Shown here piece by piece: positions 52,527 to 61,271 of a stretch of DNA of 64,000 nucleotides. Where the stretch lies: positions 26,746 through 90,745 of the forward strand of contig NZ_JAHLEL010000049.1 of the NCBI RefSeq assembly GCF_020131355.1. The letters run 5' to 3'. The position numbers were made by a program, and so were the translations under genes. The first letter of the stretch is position 1. Every line of letters begins with the position of its first letter. The stretch comes from Pseudonocardia sp. ICBG1293. GTDB lineage: Bacteria > Actinomycetota > Actinomycetes > Mycobacteriales > Pseudonocardiaceae. A model generated the notes under the pieces. That model was given only the letters and a program-made list of their open reading frames with translations, had not been told where the DNA came from and did no database searches.

Positions 52527-52985
52527 TCAGGTCACCGGCATGTTCAGCTCGGTGCGCAGGTCGGCGGGGTCCATGTCCGGCGACGGCTCGGTCAGATAGA
52601 CCTCCCAGAACACGTCACCGCCGCGCAGGCCCCGGCCGGCGACCCACTCCCCCAGCCGCTGCCAGGCGTCGCCGAGCCCGTCGAACGAGCCGGCGTGCAC
52701 GACGCGGGCCACCCGGCAGGCGGGCAGCGTGCCGGCGACGACGTCGCCGTCCGGGACGACCGCCCGGTCGGTGGGGAACCCCGTCTCGAGATCCGCGGTC
52801 GCCGTCAGCGGCCCCCGGAACAGTGCGAACGCCGGCCCGGTGACCGTCACGCCCTGCCCGGCCAGGGTCGCGGGGAGGACGGAGTACGCGCGGTCGAAGA
52901 ACGCGGGCAGGTCGGTCACCGGGACCGCCCCGCGGACGACGGCGGTGGGGTGGGCGCTGACCTCGACGAGCTCGGGGGTGGTCAT
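52527..52985 (-). CDS. GyrI-like small-molecule binding domain protein
   Basis: 152 residues. Pattern PELVEVSAHPTAVVRGAVPVTDLPAFFDRAYSVLPATL and a late RVVHAGSFDGLGDAWQRLGEWVAG ... FWEVYL match stand-alone GyrI/AraC-effector domains, which bind or hydrolyse small toxic molecules. MITE copy E sits 14 bp upstream of its start codon and may alter its promoter. Confidence 0.83.
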   Translation of the reverse strand: MTTPELVEVSAHPTAVVRGAVPVTDLPAFFDRAYSVLPATLAGQGVTVTGPAFALFRGPLTATADLETGFPTDRAVVPDGDVVAGTLPACRVARVVHAGSFDGLGDAWQRLGEWVAGRGLRGGDVFWEVYLTEPSPDMDPADLRTELNMPVT

Positions 52986-52999
52986 GGACGGGTCCCTAA

Positions 53000-53120
53000 G
53001 AGGTCATTTCAGAACGAGGTCGACGTGTCTGTTGTAGACGACAAGCGGCTATCTGACCTGCCGTTTGATCTGTCGTCGAGGGGTCAATGGAAACTCGACA
53101 AGTCGTTCTGAAACGACCTC
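53000..53120. repeat. 121-bp MITE, copy E
   Basis: Identical by eye to copies C and D, same orientation as D, flanked by TAA on both sides (52997-52999, 53121-53123). Lies 44 kb from the array, showing the family still transposes singly. Confidence 0.9.
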
Positions 53121-53123
53121 TAA

Positions 53124-53335
53124 GGTCGCAGGTGTTCGGGGTTGATGCCCCGGATGCCCGGGACGACGGGGTGTGGCTGATGAGCTGTTGCCGCTTCGGT
53201 GGCTCGGAAGGAATGGCCGCCCCGTCGTTCTGGACAGGCCTGGCCACTGATTCGGATCTGATGCGAACCGTCGCTGATTAGGGACCTGATGGCGGGTTGT
53301 CCACGGGCGTGAACTGCAACAACAGGAGTTTGTTC
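53124..53335 (+). ncRNA. Candidate bridge (seeker) RNA region of the IS110 element
   Basis: The non-coding 5' region of IS110-group elements encodes a structured bridge RNA that pairs with target and donor DNA (established for IS621). This segment has self-complementary stretches, e.g. GTTCGGGGTTGATGCCCCGG and GCCCGGGACGACGGGG, before the transposase GTG. Assignment is by position only. Confidence 0.35.
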
Positions 53336-54583
53336 GTGGCGCGACGAGCAGTGGTCTGGATCGGGATCGACGTCGGGAAAAGGACCCACCACGCCTGCGC
53401 TGTCGATGCCGAGGGCAAGGTTGTGTTCTCCCGCAAGGTCGGCAACGACCAGGCCGCGATCGAAGCTCTGCTCGATCGGGCGTCCGCCGCGGCCGAGGAC
53501 GTGCGGTGGGCGATCGATCTGACCAACAGCTATGCCGCGCTGTTGCAGGTCGTCCTCACCGCAGCCGACCAGCGGGTGGTCTACGTTCCCGGGCGGGTCG
53601 TCAACCGGATGAGCGGCGTGTTCCGTGGGGAGGCCAAGACCGACGCCCGCGACGCAAAGGTCATCGCCGACACCGCCCGCATGTCCGGCGCCGACCTCAC
53701 CGTGGTTACCGCCACTGACGAGACCACTGCTGAGCTGCGTCGGCTCGTGGCCCACCGCGAGGACCTGATGGCTGACTGGGTACGCGGGGTCAACCGGCTG
53801 CGTGACCTGCTCGGGTCGATCTTTCCCGGTCTCGAGGCGGCCTTCGACTACTCCACCCGCAGCGCTCTGGTGCTGGTCACCGGGTTCCAGACACCGCAGG
53901 CGCTCCGAGACGCGGACACAGCCGGAGTGATCGAGTATCTGCACGCCCACCGGGCATGGGCACCAGGCATCCCCACGATGGCGGCCACCGCGGTCGCCGC
54001 AGCCCACGCCCAGACCGTGACCCTGCCCAGCGAGACGCGGACCGCGGTCCTTGTCGCCGGCCTGGCCCGGCGGCTGTTGGAGCTCGACCGGGAGATCAAA
54101 GACACCGACAAGCTGATCACCACCGTGTTCCGCACCCACCCGGACGCGGCGATCATCGAGTCGCTGCCCGGACTCGGCCCCATTCTGGGCGCGGAATTCC
54201 TCACCGCCACCAACGGCGGTGTCAGCAGCAGTATCGGCGCTGATGTCGGCTCCGAGCTGGGTGGCTTCGCCAGCTCGGGACGGCTGGCCTCCTACGCCGG
54301 CCTCGTCCCAGTGCCCCAGGACTCCGGCCGGATCAGCGGGAACCTGCGCCGCCCACGACGCTACAACCGCCGCCTGCGGCGAGTGTTCTACATGGCCGCG
54401 CTGTCCAGCCTCAAGGTCAACGGCCCGTCCCGGGCCTTTTACCAGCGCAAACGCAGCGAAAGAATGCTGCACACCCAAGCTCTGCTCGCCCTGGCCCGAC
54501 GCCTGGTCGACGTCCTGTGGGCCCTGCTGCGTGACCGGAGAATGTTCACCATCACCGCACCACAACCCGCTACCGCGGCTTGA
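53336..54583 (+). CDS. IS110-family DEDD transposase
   Basis: 415 residues from GTG 53336 (VARRAVVWIGIDVGK). RuvC-like residues D12 (GIDVG), D61 (AIDLTNS), D103 and D106 (KTDARDAK); the second is Asp where IS621 has Glu60, a variant common in this subgroup. The C-terminal transposase_20 region (ESLPGLGPILGAEFL ... ASYAGLVPVPQDSG) carries the serine. Frame intact. Confidence 0.92.
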   Translation: MARRAVVWIGIDVGKRTHHACAVDAEGKVVFSRKVGNDQAAIEALLDRASAAAEDVRWAIDLTNSYAALLQVVLTAADQRVVYVPGRVVNRMSGVFRGEAKTDARDAKVIADTARMSGADLTVVTATDETTAELRRLVAHREDLMADWVRGVNRLRDLLGSIFPGLEAAFDYSTRSALVLVTGFQTPQALRDADTAGVIEYLHAHRAWAPGIPTMAATAVAAAHAQTVTLPSETRTAVLVAGLARRLLELDREIKDTDKLITTVFRTHPDAAIIESLPGLGPILGAEFLTATNGGVSSSIGADVGSELGGFASSGRLASYAGLVPVPQDSGRISGNLRRPRRYNRRLRRVFYMAALSSLKVNGPSRAFYQRKRSERMLHTQALLALARRLVDVLWALLRDRRMFTITAPQPATAA

Positions 54584-54588
54584 CACCA

Positions 54589-55455
54589 TCATTCGGATTC
54601 CTTCCGGTCCCGCGCGCGGTGCAGCGCGCGGGACAGCTCGCGGGCGGCGAGCACTCCGAACAACCGGCGCCGGTAGCCGGTCGAACCATGGGAGTCCCCG
54701 CCGGTGTCGACGACCTCCTCGGCCAGCGCGGCGGCGGCCGGGCGCAGGTCGTCCTCGTGCTCGGTGAGCAGCGAGGTCACGTCCCGGGTGACGGCCCGGT
54801 CGGAGATCCCGGACCCGGTCAGCCGGGCCTCGGTCACCGCGCCGTCGTCGCCGACCCGGACCCGGGTGACCACCCCGGCGAGCGCGAAGTCGCCGTGCCG
54901 GCGGGCGATCTCGGCGAACCCGAAGCCCTCCCCCGGCCGGGTGTGCGGGAACGTCACCGCGACGACGACGTCCTCCGGCCCGGCCGCGGTGGTCATCGCG
55001 CCGGTCACGAACTCCTCGGCCGGCATGCTCCGCCGACCGCCCGGGCCTGCCAGCTCGACCGTCGCCTGCGCGCAGCAGGCGACGGCGGGCAGCTCGGCGG
55101 CCGGGTCGGCGTGGGCCAGGCTGCCGCAGACGGTGCCCCGGCTGCGCAGCTCCCGGTGCCCGACGAAGGGCATGGCCATCCCGATCAGCGGGACCGCGTG
55201 GGCGGCCCGGTCGTGCTCGACCGCGCGCTGCCGCACCGCCGCGCCGATCCGGTACCCGTCCCGCTCCGTCCCCACCGACGTCAGCTCGGGTACGGCGGTG
55301 ATGTCGACCAGGGTGCCGGGGCGGCCCAGGCGCATCGCGAGGACCGGCACCAGGGACTGGCCGCCTGCCAGCACCTTGCCGTCGCCGCCGGCGAGTTCGC
55401 CGAGCACGTCGTCGAGCCGGCCGGGGCGGACGTAGGCGAACGGTGCGGCCTTCAT
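54589..55455 (-). CDS. FAD-binding medium subunit of a molybdenum hydroxylase (CoxM-like)
   Basis: 288 residues, ATG overlapping the enoyl-CoA hydratase stop (ATGA). FAD sites KVLAGGQSLVPVLAMRL and RGTVCGSLAHADPAAELP; C-terminal CO_deh_flav_C domain FGFAEIARRHGDFALAGV. It would shuttle electrons from the Mo subunit to a [2Fe-2S] subunit. No coxS gene follows; the IS110 element begins 6 bp beyond its stop. Confidence 0.9.
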   Translation of the reverse strand: MKAAPFAYVRPGRLDDVLGELAGGDGKVLAGGQSLVPVLAMRLGRPGTLVDITAVPELTSVGTERDGYRIGAAVRQRAVEHDRAAHAVPLIGMAMPFVGHRELRSRGTVCGSLAHADPAAELPAVACCAQATVELAGPGGRRSMPAEEFVTGAMTTAAGPEDVVVAVTFPHTRPGEGFGFAEIARRHGDFALAGVVTRVRVGDDGAVTEARLTGSGISDRAVTRDVTSLLTEHEDDLRPAAAALAEEVVDTGGDSHGSTGYRRRLFGVLAARELSRALHRARDRKESE

Positions 55456-56234
55456 CAGCGGCCCGTGAAGTTCGGGGTGCGCTTCTCCCCGAAGGCCTTC
55501 ACGCCCTCGGCGAAGTCCTCGGTCGCCCGCAGCATCGAGTAGGCCTTCCGCTCCAGCTCGATGCCGGTGTACAGGGGACCGTCGACGCCGCGGTCGAGCA
55601 CCTCCTTGGCGGTGCGCAGCGCGGCCGGGGAGAACCCGGCCATCTTCAGCGCCAGCGCGTCGACCTCGGCGTAGAGCGCGTCGCGGTCGTCGTACAGGCC
55701 GGCCAGGATGCCCCAGTCGAGCGCCTGCTGGGCCTGGATCCGGGTCGCGGTCATGATGTGGAACTTCGCCCGGGACAGGCCGATCAGCCGGGCCAGGCGC
55801 TGGGTGCCGCCGGAGCCGGGGATCATGCCGAGGTTCATCTCCGGCAGCGCGAGCTGGGTACGCGGGGTGCCGAGCCGGATGTCGCAGGACAACGCCATCT
55901 CCAGACCGACGCCGAAGCAGTAGCCGTCGATCGCGGCGATGACCGGCTTGGTGCTGCGCGCCGGGGCGGTGACGTCCTGGCCGAGGTCGGTGAGGTCGAT
56001 CGGGTCGACCTCCATGAACCCGGCGATGTCGCCGCCGGAGGTGAAGTGCTGGCCGTCGGAGCGGATCACCACGACGCGGACCTGCGGGTCCCGGTCGATC
56101 TCGGCGAAGCGCTCGGCGACCAGCCGGCGCATCTCCATCGTGACGACCGTGTACTTGCCGTGGGACAGGGTCAGGTAGGCGACCCGCCCGTCGTGCTCGC
56201 GGGTCAGGACGACGTCGCCGCCGTTGAGTGCCAT
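55455..56234 (-). CDS. Enoyl-CoA hydratase/isomerase
   Basis: 259 residues. Crotonase motifs: oxyanion-hole strand HFTSGGDIAGFMEVD and LPEMNLGMIPGSGGTQRLARLIG with the usual Glu. One base separates its ATG from the CoxL stop, and its stop overlaps CoxM, so it is embedded in the molybdenum hydroxylase operon, hinting at an acyl-CoA-linked hydroxylation pathway. Confidence 0.9.
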   Translation of the reverse strand: MALNGGDVVLTREHDGRVAYLTLSHGKYTVVTMEMRRLVAERFAEIDRDPQVRVVVIRSDGQHFTSGGDIAGFMEVDPIDLTDLGQDVTAPARSTKPVIAAIDGYCFGVGLEMALSCDIRLGTPRTQLALPEMNLGMIPGSGGTQRLARLIGLSRAKFHIMTATRIQAQQALDWGILAGLYDDRDALYAEVDALALKMAGFSPAALRTAKEVLDRGVDGPLYTGIELERKAYSMLRATEDFAEGVKAFGEKRTPNFTGR

Positions 56235-56235
56235 G

Positions 56236-58308
56236 TCAGGAGTTCTCCTTCTCGGTGAGCAGCTGGTGCAGTACCTCGCCGTGCAGCGGCAGGCGGGTGA
56301 TGTCGATCCCGCGGGGTGCCAGCGCGTCGGCGACGGCGTTGGCGTAGGCCACGGGAAAGCTCTTGGACGACCCCTCGCCGCAGCCCTTGGCGCCGAGCGG
56401 GGTCAGCGGTGACGGGGTCACCACGTGGTCGGTGCGCAGGTCGAACCCGGCCTCGGCGCTGGTCGGGCACAGGTAGTCGAGGAACGTCGCCGCCGTCGGC
56501 TGCCCGGAGTCGGCGTGCGTGAACTCCTCGTAGGCGGCACCGCCGAGGCCGTGCACGAGCGCGCCGTAGACCTGGCCGTCGAGCAGGGTCTGGTCGAGGA
56601 CGGTCCCGGCGTCGTGCACCGAGGACACCCGGTCGACCTCGATCTCCAGGGTGTCCGGGTCGATCCGCACCGCGACGATCTCGGCCACGAAGCCGTAGCA
56701 GAGCGAGGAGTTGATCCGGTCGTCCGCCGTGGCCGCGCGGGTCTCCCGCGGGGAGAACTCGGCCTCGGCGTAGAGGCGGGCGGGGACGCCGTCGGGCAGC
56801 GACGCCGGGTCCCAGTGCACGACGCCGGCCGCGTGCCGGAAGGCGACCGAGCGGCCGTCCGGGTGGACGACCTTCCCGTCGAGCAGGGTCAGCTCACCCG
56901 GGTCGGCCCCCTCCAGCAGCGTGGCCCCGGCGGCCTTCACCGTGGCGGCGATGGTGTCCGCGGCGGCGACGACCGCGCTCGTGACGAGCGGGGCGAAGCG
57001 CGAGGAGTACGACCCGGACGTCACCGTCCACGGGGTGGTCGCGGTGTCCATGTCGACGACCGCCCGTACCTGCGCGATCGGCAGCCCGAGCCGCTGCGCC
57101 GCGACCTTGCGCGCCACGGTGGCGTGGCCCTGGCCCTGCGGGACCGAGCCCAGCAGCACGGTCACGATCCCCTGCAGGTCCACCGACATCCGGACGTGCT
57201 CGGTGGACCCCGACTTGTCCCGGCCCGGCCTGCGGTCCTCGGCGGGGGTGGCCAGGCCGACGTAGCCGATGTTGGTGCCGGACGGGTCGACGACGAGTGC
57301 GGTGCCGATGCCGTAGAAGGCGCCCTCGGCCCGGGCCGTCTCGCGCCGGCGCTCCAGCTCGGCGAGGTCGGCGTTCTTCACGGCCAGGTCCAGCGCCGCG
57401 GCGTAGTCGCCGGAGTCGTACACGCCCCCGGTCGCCGTCTCGTGCGGGAACGTCGACACCAGGTTCCGCCGGCGCACCTCGACGACGTCCAGGCCGGTCG
57501 CCGAGGCGACCGCGTCCATCAGCCGCTCCAGTCCGAAGTAGAGCTGCTGGCCGCCGAAGCCCCGGTTCAGCCCGGTCGGCATGGTGTTGGTGACCACGGC
57601 ACGGGCCCGGATCTCGACGGCGTCGATGCGGTAGGGCCCGGTGATGTTGCCGTAGCAGCGGTAGAGCGTGGAGGGCTCCGGCGGGCGCAGGTAGGCGCCG
57701 ACGTTGTCGATCAGGTCGGTGCGCAGGGCCGTCACGGTGCCGTCGGCGTCGACCGCGGCGGAGAAGGTCATCGCCCGGTCCGCGCCGGTGGAGCTCGCCA
57801 TCAGGTGTTCGACGCGGTCCTCGGCCCACCGCACCGGCGTGCCCGCGTGCTTCGAGGCCAGCGCCATCAGCACCACGTAGGGGTAGATGCCCGCCTTGAT
57901 CCCGAAGCTGCCGCCGATGTCGGCGGGGACGTGCAGCCGCACCCGCGACGTCGGGATCCCGAGCGCGCCGGCCATCACCGGGACCATCGAGAACGGTCCG
58001 TGGAAGTTCGCCCAGGCCTCGACCGACGGGCCGCCGTCGCCCTCGTTCCACTGCGCGATGACCGAGTAGCACTCCATCGGCACCGAGGAGTAGCGCGGGA
58101 AGTCGTAGCGGCCGGTCACCACGTGCGCGGCGTCGCGGAACCGCTGCTCCACCGGGCCGAAGGAGAAGGTGCGGTCGGTGGCGACGTTGGACCCGGCGTC
58201 CTCGTGCAGCAGCGGCGCGTCCGGCTCCAGTGCGGCCCGCGCGGCGGTGACCGCACCCAGCTCGTCGTACTCGACGGTGACCAGCTCGGCGGCGTCCTCG
58301 GCGACGTA
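56236..58308 (-). pseudogene. CoxL-like molybdopterin large subunit, 5'-truncated by IS5-b derivative
   Basis: About 690 residues remain of a protein normally near 780. It opens mid-domain at LYVAEDAAELVTVEYDELGAV, so about 90-100 N-terminal residues are missing. Mo-pterin parts are intact: GGSFGIKAGIYPYV, GLNRGFGGQQLYFGLE, QGQGHATVARKVAAQ, GAKGCGEGSSKS. The frame continues into the IS and would begin with a 20-residue IS-encoded leader at ATG 58374. The missing 5' end is not found on the other side of the IS, implying an adjacent deletion. Confidence 0.88.
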
Positions 58309-58411
58309 GAGCGTCCGGCAGTAGAGGTGGCCGTGTGTCGGTGTTGGTAGAGACACGGACCTGCAAGTGATCATGGGATTGCTGATGTCCTGATGGTCGC
58401 CTGGAGGGTCC

Positions 58412-58988
58412 GTGCCTCTATTGCCAGAATCGCTGATCGACCCCCTCTGGGTCGAGTTCGCTGCCCTGATCGAGGCAGAGCGGCGCCCGGAGTTCGACCC
58501 GGCCCATCCGTGGGGATGTCACCGCCGCCGTATCCCCGACCGCCTGGTGTTCGAGCACGTGCTCGCGGCGTTGGTGCACGGCAGCGGCTACGAACGCATC
58601 GCCACCCCCGGCTGCTCGGACCGCACGATCCGCCGCCGTCTCGCCCAGTGGGCCGCCGCCGGCGTCGGGGAGCAGGTCCTTCGGGCCGCGCTGGCCGGCT
58701 ATGACCAGATGATCGGTCTCGACCTCGACGATCTGTCTGCCGACGGAGCGATCACCAAGGCTCCCTGCGGTGGCGAGGTCGCCGGCTGTAACCCGGTCGA
58801 CCGGGGCAAACAGGGCACCAAACGCTCCGTGGTCTGCGACGGTGCGGGGATCCCGCTGCACCTGATCAGCGCCCGCGCCAATGACCACGACTCGCCGTTG
58901 CTGAAACCGACCCTGATCGGGATCTACGACATGATCGGGCCGCTGACCGAGCGACCGTGCCTGCACCTGGACCGGGGCTATGACTCAG
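58412..58988 (+). pseudogene. IS5-b transposase fragment (C-terminus lost)
   Basis: Residues 1-192 are present, including SADGAITK and LDRGYDSG; the Glu-containing final third is replaced by unrelated sequence after GGCTATGACTCAGGC. Unlike copy 1 it has Gln, not amber, after AGYD. Without the third acidic residue it cannot catalyse transposition. Confidence 0.88.
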
Positions 58989-59048
58989 GCCTGAGTTGCA
59001 CAGGTTTAGAGCGCCCGGCAAATGAGGTCGTGGGGGTGTCGTTGCAGG

Positions 59049-59160
59049 TAGAGGCACGGACTCTCCAGGCGACCATCAGGACATCAGCAATCCCATGATC
59101 ACTTGCAGGTCCGTGTCTCTACCAACACCGACACACGGCCACCTCTACTGCCGGACGCTC
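59049..59160 (-). repeat. Inverted copy of the IS5-b left terminus
   Basis: 112 bp reverse-complementary to 58309-58420 with about one mismatch (ACTCTCC versus ACCCTCC). It makes the element a near-perfect long inverted-repeat structure. ATG at 59095 near its outer end opens a frame leading into the HEPN fragment. Confidence 0.85.
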
Positions 59161-59535
59161 TTAGTTCCCGAGCCGACTCCATCACTGGACTCTGAGCCGG
59201 AGATTTCATCGCGTGTTTCTAGTGCAAAGGGGCTTGCCAACCAACACCCTGCGGCCGCCTACCTTGTGGCATTTACAGCACTCGAGTGGCTACTCGCGAA
59301 AATGTGCACAACGCACGGGTTAGACTATAGTCACAACGCCCATCGAATGGCTTCTTACTTGGTCGAAATCGGAGAGCTTGAAGAGGAGATCATTCAACGG
59401 GTTCGCCTCGCCCAAGAGATCCGGAACAGGCTCGCGCACGCTGCAAGCGGTCCCCCGACCTCACAAAACGATGTACATGATTTGATTCTGATTATCGAGT
59501 ATATTCAGGATCGGATGAGCGAGCAGCTCGACTAG
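59161..59535 (+). pseudogene. HEPN-domain protein, N-terminus replaced by IS sequence
   Basis: About 124 residues of clearly lower-GC coding DNA. Helical pattern HPAAAYLVAFTALEWLLAKMCTTHG ... LEEEIIQRVRLAQEIRNRLAHA fits HEPN domains, with the R-x4-H motif RNRLAH. HEPN proteins are frequent RNases or toxin parts in defence systems. The original start is missing; the open frame now begins at ATG 59095 inside the IS end. Confidence 0.6.
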
Positions 59536-59655
59536 CTGATATGCCGTTCCAGCGATCCGAGGTCGGGCCAAGTCGACTGGCGATCTTCCAGCCCCAAATC
59601 CAGATTCTTAAAAAAGATGGTTATCGAGACGACCTCACCGCAGGCCCCCTGGTTC

Positions 59656-60108
59656 TCAGGAGCTATTTGAAAGGCAAATTACTAGAAGTGCGGCACCGTA
59701 TGCGGATATGACAATGTGCAGCGATACCCATAAACGATGGAGACGCACTCTGCTGATAGTCGGAAATTCTGCGTAGTGCCGATCCCTTTGATCATCCAGA
59801 TGAGCTCTTTCGGTAAGAAGTCCATTTCTACTCAACGCAGCGGTCAGGGCTCGCGCCTGCATGAGATGATAGCGAGCGCGTTCATGGTACTTCGAAACTG
59901 CGAGCGCCCCAAATAGTCCTAATACTATAATAAACACACAAATGGCGATCATGCTCTGCGAGAACTTTTGCTGTGCAATGACAGCGCTTAAAGCAGCAGT
60001 AATAACAAACAGGACGTTAGTAAGTGTCGCCCTCTGAGTTTCAGATTGCCTGAACTGCTCACGATGCTCTTTCCAATGGGCTAAGACCGCGGACTCTGAG
60101 AAGCTCAC
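59656..60108 (-). CDS. Small multi-TM protein of defence-effector type (SLATT/S-2TM-like)
   Basis: 150 residues from GTG 60108, with AAGGCGG 7 bases upstream. Two adjacent TM segments (LTNVLFVITAALSAVIA and MIAICVFIIVLGLFGALAV) plus a C-terminal one (VSLHIVISAYGAALLVICL), with a charged helix HWKEHREQFRQSETQR in front and KYHERARYHLMQAR behind. The layout resembles 2TM pore-type effectors linked to nucleotide-signalled immunity. Family identity is tentative. Low GC like its neighbours. Confidence 0.5.
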   Translation of the reverse strand: MSFSESAVLAHWKEHREQFRQSETQRATLTNVLFVITAALSAVIAQQKFSQSMIAICVFIIVLGLFGALAVSKYHERARYHLMQARALTAALSRNGLLTERAHLDDQRDRHYAEFPTISRVRLHRLWVSLHIVISAYGAALLVICLSNSS

Positions 60109-60143
60109 TGTTAGACCGCCTTCAACCGTCGTCAATCTAAGAC

Positions 60144-61214
60144 CTAGTGTCGCGTAAACGATGTTCTTTGACCGGGTCGGCAGTGGTTGAGTAGGTGGTC
60201 TGCGGGTTTGGTCCAGATGAACGGGTGGCAGCGTTCGTTCCAGCCGTCGATGAACCGGCCGATCGCGCCGATCAGTTCTCTGACGCTGCCGAAGCTGCCA
60301 CGGCGAATGGCCTGGCGGGTGATGACCCCGAAAAAGACCTCGACCATGTTCAGCCACGATCCCGAGGTCGGGGTGAAGTGCAGGGTGATCCGCGGGTTGC
60401 GGGCCAGCCAGGCCTTCACTGCGGGGTGCTTGTGGGTCGCGTAGTTGTCCACCACCAGGTGCAGCTTGCGCCGCGGGTAGGCCTTCGCGACCTGCTTGAG
60501 GAACCGCAGGAACTCCTGATGGCGATGCCGCGGCAGGCACGCCTGCTCGACCCGCCCGGTCGCGACCTCTAACGCCGCGAACAGCGTGGTGGTGCCGTGA
60601 CGGACGTAGTCATGCGTCCGTTTCTCCGGGATACCGGGTATGATCGGCAGGATCGGCGCTGTCCGGTCCAGGGCCTGGACCTGGGATTTCTCGTCGACGC
60701 AGAGCACGACGGCCTTGTCCGGCGGGTTCAGATACAACCCGACGATGTCGCGGACCTTGGCTTCGAGCTCGGGATCGGTGGAGAACTTGAACGTCTCGGA
60801 CTTCCACGGCTGCAGCCCCCACCGCCGCCAAATCTTGCCGATCCACACGTGGGAGATCCCGAGCTCGGCACCGAGCAGCCGTGACGACCAGTGCGTGACT
60901 CCGAGCCGCTCAGGCGGCGGTTCCAGCGTGGCGAGCACGACCGCGACCTCGTCGATCACCGGCGGCCGGCCCGCCTTGGGCCGGTCGGCCAGCCCGGCGA
61001 TCCCCTCAGCGGCGTAACGCTTCTTCCACCCGATCACCGTCGCCTTCGACGCCCCGACCAGTGTGACGATGTCCTTGACCGCCACCCCGTCCGCGGCCAG
61101 CAACACGATCCTGCCCCGTCGGGCCAGTCCCGCCGAAACCGACGAGGAACGCAGCCAGGACTCCAGCACCTCGCGGTCGGCGGCCGGAACGTCCACGGTC
61201 ACAGTCAACGGCAC
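60144..61214 (-). CDS. IS630-family transposase
   Basis: 356 residues in a single frame. N-terminal HTH (VAVKDIVTLVGASKATVIGWKKRYAAEG), catalytic D174 (CVDEKSQ), D256 (VVDNYATH) and E292 (SGSWLNMVEVFFG), the standard IS630 DDE with final E. Its TAG stop uses the flanking TA target plus one host base, so the last codon lies outside the element. Confidence 0.94.
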   Translation of the reverse strand: MPLTVTVDVPAADREVLESWLRSSSVSAGLARRGRIVLLAADGVAVKDIVTLVGASKATVIGWKKRYAAEGIAGLADRPKAGRPPVIDEVAVVLATLEPPPERLGVTHWSSRLLGAELGISHVWIGKIWRRWGLQPWKSETFKFSTDPELEAKVRDIVGLYLNPPDKAVVLCVDEKSQVQALDRTAPILPIIPGIPEKRTHDYVRHGTTTLFAALEVATGRVEQACLPRHRHQEFLRFLKQVAKAYPRRKLHLVVDNYATHKHPAVKAWLARNPRITLHFTPTSGSWLNMVEVFFGVITRQAIRRGSFGSVRELIGAIGRFIDGWNERCHPFIWTKPADHLLNHCRPGQRTSFTRH

Positions 61215-61269
61215 AGCTCATGATCCCGTAAACCAGCCCGTGAGTAAAGTAACCTAGTTACCGCAACAC
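60147..61269 (-). mobile_element. IS630-family element
   Basis: Ends GTGTCGCGTAAAC (from 60147) and, inward from 61269, GTGTTGCGGTAAC, flanked by TA on both sides (60145-60146, 61270-61271), the diagnostic IS630 duplication. One intact transposase gene. Confidence 0.9.
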
Positions 61270-61271
61270 TA

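Larger units (their letters stand above)
53124..54588 (+). mobile_element. IS110-family element (ends approximate)
   Basis: One DEDD transposase gene with about 210 bp of non-coding DNA in front and almost none behind (the neighbouring coxM stop is at 54589). IS110 elements lack clear inverted repeats, so the borders are inferred; MITE E may have landed next to or inside the left end. Confidence 0.65.
58309..59160 (+). mobile_element. IS5-b derivative with truncated transposase and palindromic ends
   Basis: Begins GAGCGTCCGG at 58309 and ends CCGGACGCTC at 59160. From 58309 to about 58988 it follows IS5-b copy 1; then about 60 bp unrelated DNA (58989-59048, containing TTTAGAGCGCCCGG, perhaps another IS end); then an inverted copy of the first 112 bp. 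Flanks are GTA and TTA, not a duplication, in line with rearrangement. Confidence 0.8.

Noticed and set aside
59656..60540. 294-codon version of the membrane protein extending into IS630
   Set aside because: The first 140 codons are an out-of-frame reading of the IS630 transposase; GTG 60108 has a good ribosome site.
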